Assembly (NCBI GenBank): GCA_902790325.1
Contig: CADARP010000010.1
Location: 16,535 to 80,534, forward strand
DNA length: 64,000 bases
Direction: 5' to 3'
Origin: Oscillospiraceae bacterium
GTDB taxonomy: Bacteria; Bacillota; Clostridia; Oscillospirales; Acutalibacteraceae
Each line of letters starts with the position of its first letter. Within the stretch, counting starts at the first letter, position 1. The position numbers and the translations under genes are program-made. Shown here piece by piece: positions 60,209 through 64,000 of this stretch. The notes beneath the pieces were generated by a model. That model was not told the DNA's origin, made no database searches, and was given only the letters and a program-made list of their open reading frames with translations.

Positions 60209-61410
60209 TTATTTGATGTATTCCTGTTCGATGGCGACCCCGCACTTGAAGTGGATCTCGATGCCGGTGTCATTCACGATGATCTCATCGACCAGCGCTT
60301 TCATGACGCAGGCGTCATTGGCATCCATGATATCGCCGTTCTGGATGGTTTCCTCGAAGGTGTCCATGCTTTGACCTCGCTGTACCGGGTGGCGATGTCC
60401 TTGAGCTCTGCCTGCTGGGCTTCGAGATCCTTCATCCGCTCTCGGCATTCTTTGACTGCGTTTTCGTATTCCGCATCAGTGATTTTGCGGGCGACCTTCT
60501 TTTTGTGGAGATCGAGGACGCTTTCCTGTATCTCGATGATGGCCTGTTCTACGGTGTTGAGGCGCTCTTGGTTTTCCGGTTCCATCGTCAGCATGGCACC
60601 TTCGCGCACTGCTGCGGTCACATCATCCGCGCTTTCGACGATCTGTCGGATCGCTGCTTTGTATGTCCGCTGCAGCACATTCTCTCGGACATGATGGCTT
60701 GCGCTGCAGGCCTCCCGTCCCTGTGTCACCCTTGTTGCACAGCCCCAAGCTGCGACCTTGTTTCCTGCGCCCATCGTCCTGACGTGTCTACGCAGGCGGG
60801 ATCCGCAGGCCCCGCAGACCAGCAGTCCGCTGAACGGGTATTTGCTGGTGTATCGGCTGCTGCCGGTCGTCGCGTCCTTTGCCGCTGCTCGGTGCGCCAT
60901 TTCCTTTCTGGCCAGTTCAAACATCTCTTTGCTGATGATCGCCGGGTGGGAGTTCTCGGTGTAGTACATCGGGGCTTTGGTGCCGTCGTTCTTCTTGCGG
61001 TACTTTGTGAGCACGTCCGGCTTATAGGTTTTCCCGAGTATCGCGTTGCCGGTTTATTTCTCATTGGTGAGGATGCTCTTGATGACGTTGTGTTGCCATT
61101 TGGTCTTTCCGAGCTTTGTCGGTATGCCGTCTGCCTCCAGCCCTCTGCATATCCTCGTCACGGTGATCCCGGCGAGGAACTCTCGGTAGATGCGGCGGAC
61201 GATCTCTGCCTCTTCTTCGTTGATGACGTAGACGGCTTTCCCGTTTTCGTCTTTTTCTTCCAGTCGATTGTATCCCAGCATGAGGCCGGTGTTTAGGATT
61301 ATTTCACCACCCTGCCACTTGCGCTGCCATGCCCACATGTTCTTGATTTCCCGATTTTCAACGCGTGACCCCGCGCCGTTGTCCGGAAGAAGCATTTTTG
61401 AGATTTTCAT
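60209..61410 (-). pseudogene. Decayed large serine recombinase
   Basis: Remains of a TndX/TnpX-type large serine recombinase: recombinase domain (WAWQRKWQGGE, then GYNRLEEKDENG) and zinc ribbon (SGLLVCGACGSRLR). A C-terminal coiled coil (LHKKKVARKITDAEYENAVK) and tail ALVDEIIVNDTGIEI follow. The N-terminal catalytic domain is absent. An in-frame TAA at 61054-61056 follows TNEK, where the family usually has Tyr. A frameshift occurs near 60368. It cannot be active. Confidence 0.88.
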
Positions 61411-61583
61411 CCCCCTATCCCAGTGCAGCCAAAGCTGCGTATTTGGACAGGATAACATGATCCCGACAGGGTGACGAAAGCAATCAAAATGCTATATATC
61501 AAGGGGCTTTCGCCCCGTGTATTCAAGTTTAATGTTAAATGTATATTGGCTAATGTCCACGGCGGTGCCGTGTTTTGTTTTTG

Positions 61584-62264
61584 TTATGTCAGCCTGATCT
61601 GCTGACTGTTTGTACTCAGGCGCTCGATGAGCGTCTGCATTAGGTGTCTGTCGTTGCCGCTCTGGCTCCAGCCGGACAACTCCCGGTTGGTAATGATCAC
61701 GATGCTTCTCGTTTCGTTCAGCAGCATGACCGTGTGATAAAAGAGCATCAGCTCTTCGTCGCTCAGCCCTGTATACATCATATCGTCTATGATGATCAGC
61801 GAACAGCTGAGCCAGTATTTGTATCTCTGCAGTTGTTTGTGAACGTGATCCTTCGTTTCCAACGTATAAAGGAAACTCTCTACAGTGTTGTAGCTGACCT
61901 TGAGATCTGCTGCAAGTGTCTTTCTGCCAAGATGGCAGGCCAGCGATGTTTTGCCTGTGCCGCATTTGCTGATGATGAACAGGTTCTGATCGTCATCGAT
62001 CCAGTCGAGTCTCTCTAGATGCTCAATCTGCCATTTAACGCCGCTGTTCAGTTTGCCCGGCAGAAACTCCTTTTTGGGAAGCCGACTGTCGTGCTCAAGC
62101 CGGACATACCGTGCACTGTCACGCAGCGCCTGCTCCTGCTCCAGGACCTTTTGCAGAAAAGCAAGGTTCGCTTTGGATGCACCGGACAGGTCAATATCCC
62201 CACGGGCAAGATTGAACAGTTGGAGCCGCTTCGCCACTTCCTTTATTTCTCCGATGGTTGACAT
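61584..62264 (-). CDS. istB: IS21 helper ATPase IstB
   Basis: 226 residues of the IstB/DnaC-like AAA+ family. Walker A SKCGTGKT (~104) and Walker B IIIDDM (~157) are present, with a sensor-like IVIITNREL near 195. IstB activates the IstA transposase for target selection. The ATG at 62264 has AGGAGG eight bases upstream and overlaps the istA end by 22 bases. The reading frame is intact, but its partner gene is interrupted. Confidence 0.93.
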   Translation of the reverse strand: MSTIGEIKEVAKRLQLFNLARGDIDLSGASKANLAFLQKVLEQEQALRDSARYVRLEHDSRLPKKEFLPGKLNSGVKWQIEHLERLDWIDDDQNLFIISKCGTGKTSLACHLGRKTLAADLKVSYNTVESFLYTLETKDHVHKQLQRYKYWLSCSLIIIDDMMYTGLSDEELMLFYHTVMLLNETRSIVIITNRELSGWSQSGNDRHLMQTLIERLSTNSQQIRLT

Positions 62265-63733
62265 GCTGTCGCCTCCTGTTCCAGTTCTTTGGCCCGCTGC
62301 TTGCACTGATAGAACATGTAGTTGCCAAGAGATTTCCTAAGTCGTGCTTCACCATGGCGGTAGATGAGAAACGCGATCAGTTCGTGGGAGTTGAACTGCT
62401 CCACCGCGATACAATGCTCCATGGCTTCCTCCAGTTCATCCAGAGCGCAGCACTTTGCCAGTTTCAGGATCCATTTGTAGTGGGCTGTCTTGTAGCGGGT
62501 GCAGTGCTTGTCGATACCCTCCACATATTGACACACAGCTTTGCTGTTGCTGAACATCCGCTGGACCGATGTCAGCGACACCGCCCGATCAGCAACAGAG
62601 GGAACAGTATTGATCTTCTCTCCAGGGTGTTCCGCCTTCTGACAGTGGTGCACCAGCTTTTCGTCCGAAACACGGTACATAAGCAAGGCGCCGTTTTCTT
62701 CCTCGATCCGCAGGGTGTCTTTGATATTCACCAGCGACTTGTCCAGCTGATAGCGGCTGCCGTCCCACGTAATATCGAACTTGGCGGAAACACTCCGGAA
62801 ATTGTTCTGATAGCCGGATCTGTAATGGACCTTTTGCAGATGTGGGATTTCTTCCAGAAACATATCCCGGGGAATGAACTTGGTATCGTAGTTCCTTGTC
62901 CCGTTTGCCTCAACATCCAACCAGCGCAGCGCCGCACTGTTCAGCGAATCAATGCCGGTGAAGACGGTGCCAACAAGGAAGTTCTCCTTGACTTACTTCA
63001 CGAAGCTTTCCACCTTGCCTTTGGTTTGTGGGTCCCACGGACGACAAAGCACGACGCTGTATCCGATTTCTTTCACGAAATCCTCGAACTGTTCCACAAA
63101 GATGATATTGCCAAGGTTTTCGCTGACAACGAACACGCGATCCTGATCATACATAATCGTCTGCGTTCTGCCGCCGAAATATCGGAAGGCGCATTCGTGC
63201 GCTTTGATAGCCGTTCCCGTATTAAACGGTTCCGCGCTGAAGTACACAAAATGCATCCGGCTGTAGGACAGCACCATACAGAAGAAGTACACCCGGATCT
63301 GTCTGCCGTACATATCCAGCATTTTGCTCTGGCCGAAATCGACCTGTGCCTCGTAGCCGGGCGGCGTGTCCTCTCTTGGTTGTGTCTGTCTGCCGGTAAA
63401 CTTCTCGAAGCCGTAATCGCGTTTGAGCTGCAGCACGTACCGGTAAAAGGCACTCCGAGGACAATCAAAATCAGCAAAGGCGTCCTGCGTTTTGTAGTAC
63501 AGGTTTGTCGTCTTGATCTGCGGGCAGGCGCGAATCTGTTCCAGCATGAACTCCTTGTACTGGTCCAGATAGAAAAAGCGGGTGTTCTTCATTTCATAGA
63601 ATTCTGTTTCGTCTGCCGTCACCCACCGGCTGACGGTTCGCTCTGTGACCCCGAGCTTCTTGGCAATTCTTGACTTTGACAGCCCGATCTCATAAAGCTC
63701 TTGGATTTTCTGATACGTTTCAAAACTGATCAT
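62243..63733 (-). pseudogene. istA: IS21 transposase IstA, interrupted by in-frame stop
   Basis: About 496 codons. N-terminal helix-turn-helix (LSKSRIAKKLGVTERTVSRW), then an integrase core with DFGQ (~130) and the GKVES end of the DDE region. After KVESFVK, a TAA (62993-62995) replaces what is usually Tyr. The same frame continues with VKENFLVGTVFTG and the normal C-terminal domain, so a single nonsense mutation splits the gene. The ATG at 63733 has AAGGAGG upstream. Confidence 0.9.
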
Positions 63734-64000
63734 GGTTTTTAACCTCCTTGTTCTTTTTTGGTTCATCACGGATTTTTGTGGGATAGTCAGACGCAAGCAA
63801 AGGTGGTGTCATCGCGAGGGAGGCGAACGCCAACCGCGGCGATCCGTTCTCTTGGCAAAAACGTAAAATGAACAGCAAAAGACACGGATTGCCGCGCACC
63901 TTAAAGGTGCTCGCAATCGGTACGAAAAAAATTTCACCACAATAAACGAAAACGTGGTATACTGGGAGCGTGGCACAGAATTCGCTGTCATTTGGTCTAA
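63734..64000. other. Region upstream of istA, no gene seen
   Basis: No convincing reading frame. It carries the inverted repeat GCACCTTTAAGGTGC near 63897-63911 and one copy of AATCGGTAC (63915-63923), the reverse of part of the repeat at 60083. It probably contains the outer end of the IS21 element or continues beyond the window. Confidence 0.35.

Larger units (their letters stand above)
61500..63760 (-). mobile_element. IS21-family insertion sequence, defective
   Basis: Contains istA (interrupted) and istB in the usual order. Exact ends were not located: no clear terminal inverted repeats could be paired by eye, and the left end may lie beyond the window. Limits given are approximate. Confidence 0.7.

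Overview
The window looks like a chromosomal piece of an endospore-forming, Gram-positive member of Clostridia, probably of the Oscillospiraceae/Ruminococcaceae type. The basis is a SpoIVB sporulation protease, a CwlC-like amidase without signal peptide, LPxTG pilins with sortases, strong AGGAGG ribosome binding sites, Firmicutes-type EF-Tu, EF-G, S12, S7, RpoB and RpoC, and fairly high G+C. The species cannot be named from the sequence alone. No rRNA, tRNA or CRISPR array was seen.

Layout. 1-499 is the tail of a MacB/FtsX-like ABC permease. 569-8671 (minus strand) is a six-gene run: beta-propeller/helical protein, DapA-family lyase, DUF4474 protein, YfhO membrane protein, GT2 glycosyltransferase and thioredoxin. 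A GPH-type sugar symporter is divergent from it. 10544-16277 is a purine island: xanthine phosphoribosyltransferase and a YufNOPQ-like nucleoside ABC importer. 16423-20766 holds a pyruvyl-transferase/FrhB-like pair and a Y-family polymerase with a YolD-like partner. 21106-25198 holds a 50-residue gene region boundary, spoIVB, an amidase, a glycosyltransferase and a TIM-barrel isomerase.

25266-37347 (minus) is the rpoB-rpoC-rpsL-rpsG-fusA-tuf block. It is driven by a perfect TTGACA-17-TATAAT promoter with phased A-tracts, and rplJ/rplL are not next to it. 37921-42570 carries a YdbT/YdbS-like PH-domain pair, a family I.5-like lipase and a CNNM/CBS transporter. 42761-48020 (minus) is a sortase-assembled pilus operon: coiled-coil protein, signal-peptidase-like protein that has lost both catalytic residues, major pilin, class C sortase, LPQTG minor subunit and a second sortase.

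48288-56478 (plus) is a six-gene operon: iron alcohol dehydrogenase, then five secreted proteins (ceramidase-like hydrolase, metallophosphoesterase, GDPD, GH16 glucanase, lipase-like hydrolase). Opposite it lies glpK, at the end of a minus-strand operon reading from a consensus promoter at 59989-60017. Together these suggest dismantling of lipids or phosphodiester polymers outside the cell, with glycerol entering through GlpK. The end (60038-64000) is mobile debris: a decayed large serine recombinase and an IS21-type istA/istB pair whose istA carries an in-frame stop.

The most unusual items are the catalytically dead signal-peptidase homologue with its coupled coiled-coil partner in the pilus operon, and the secreted lipid/phosphodiester operon.
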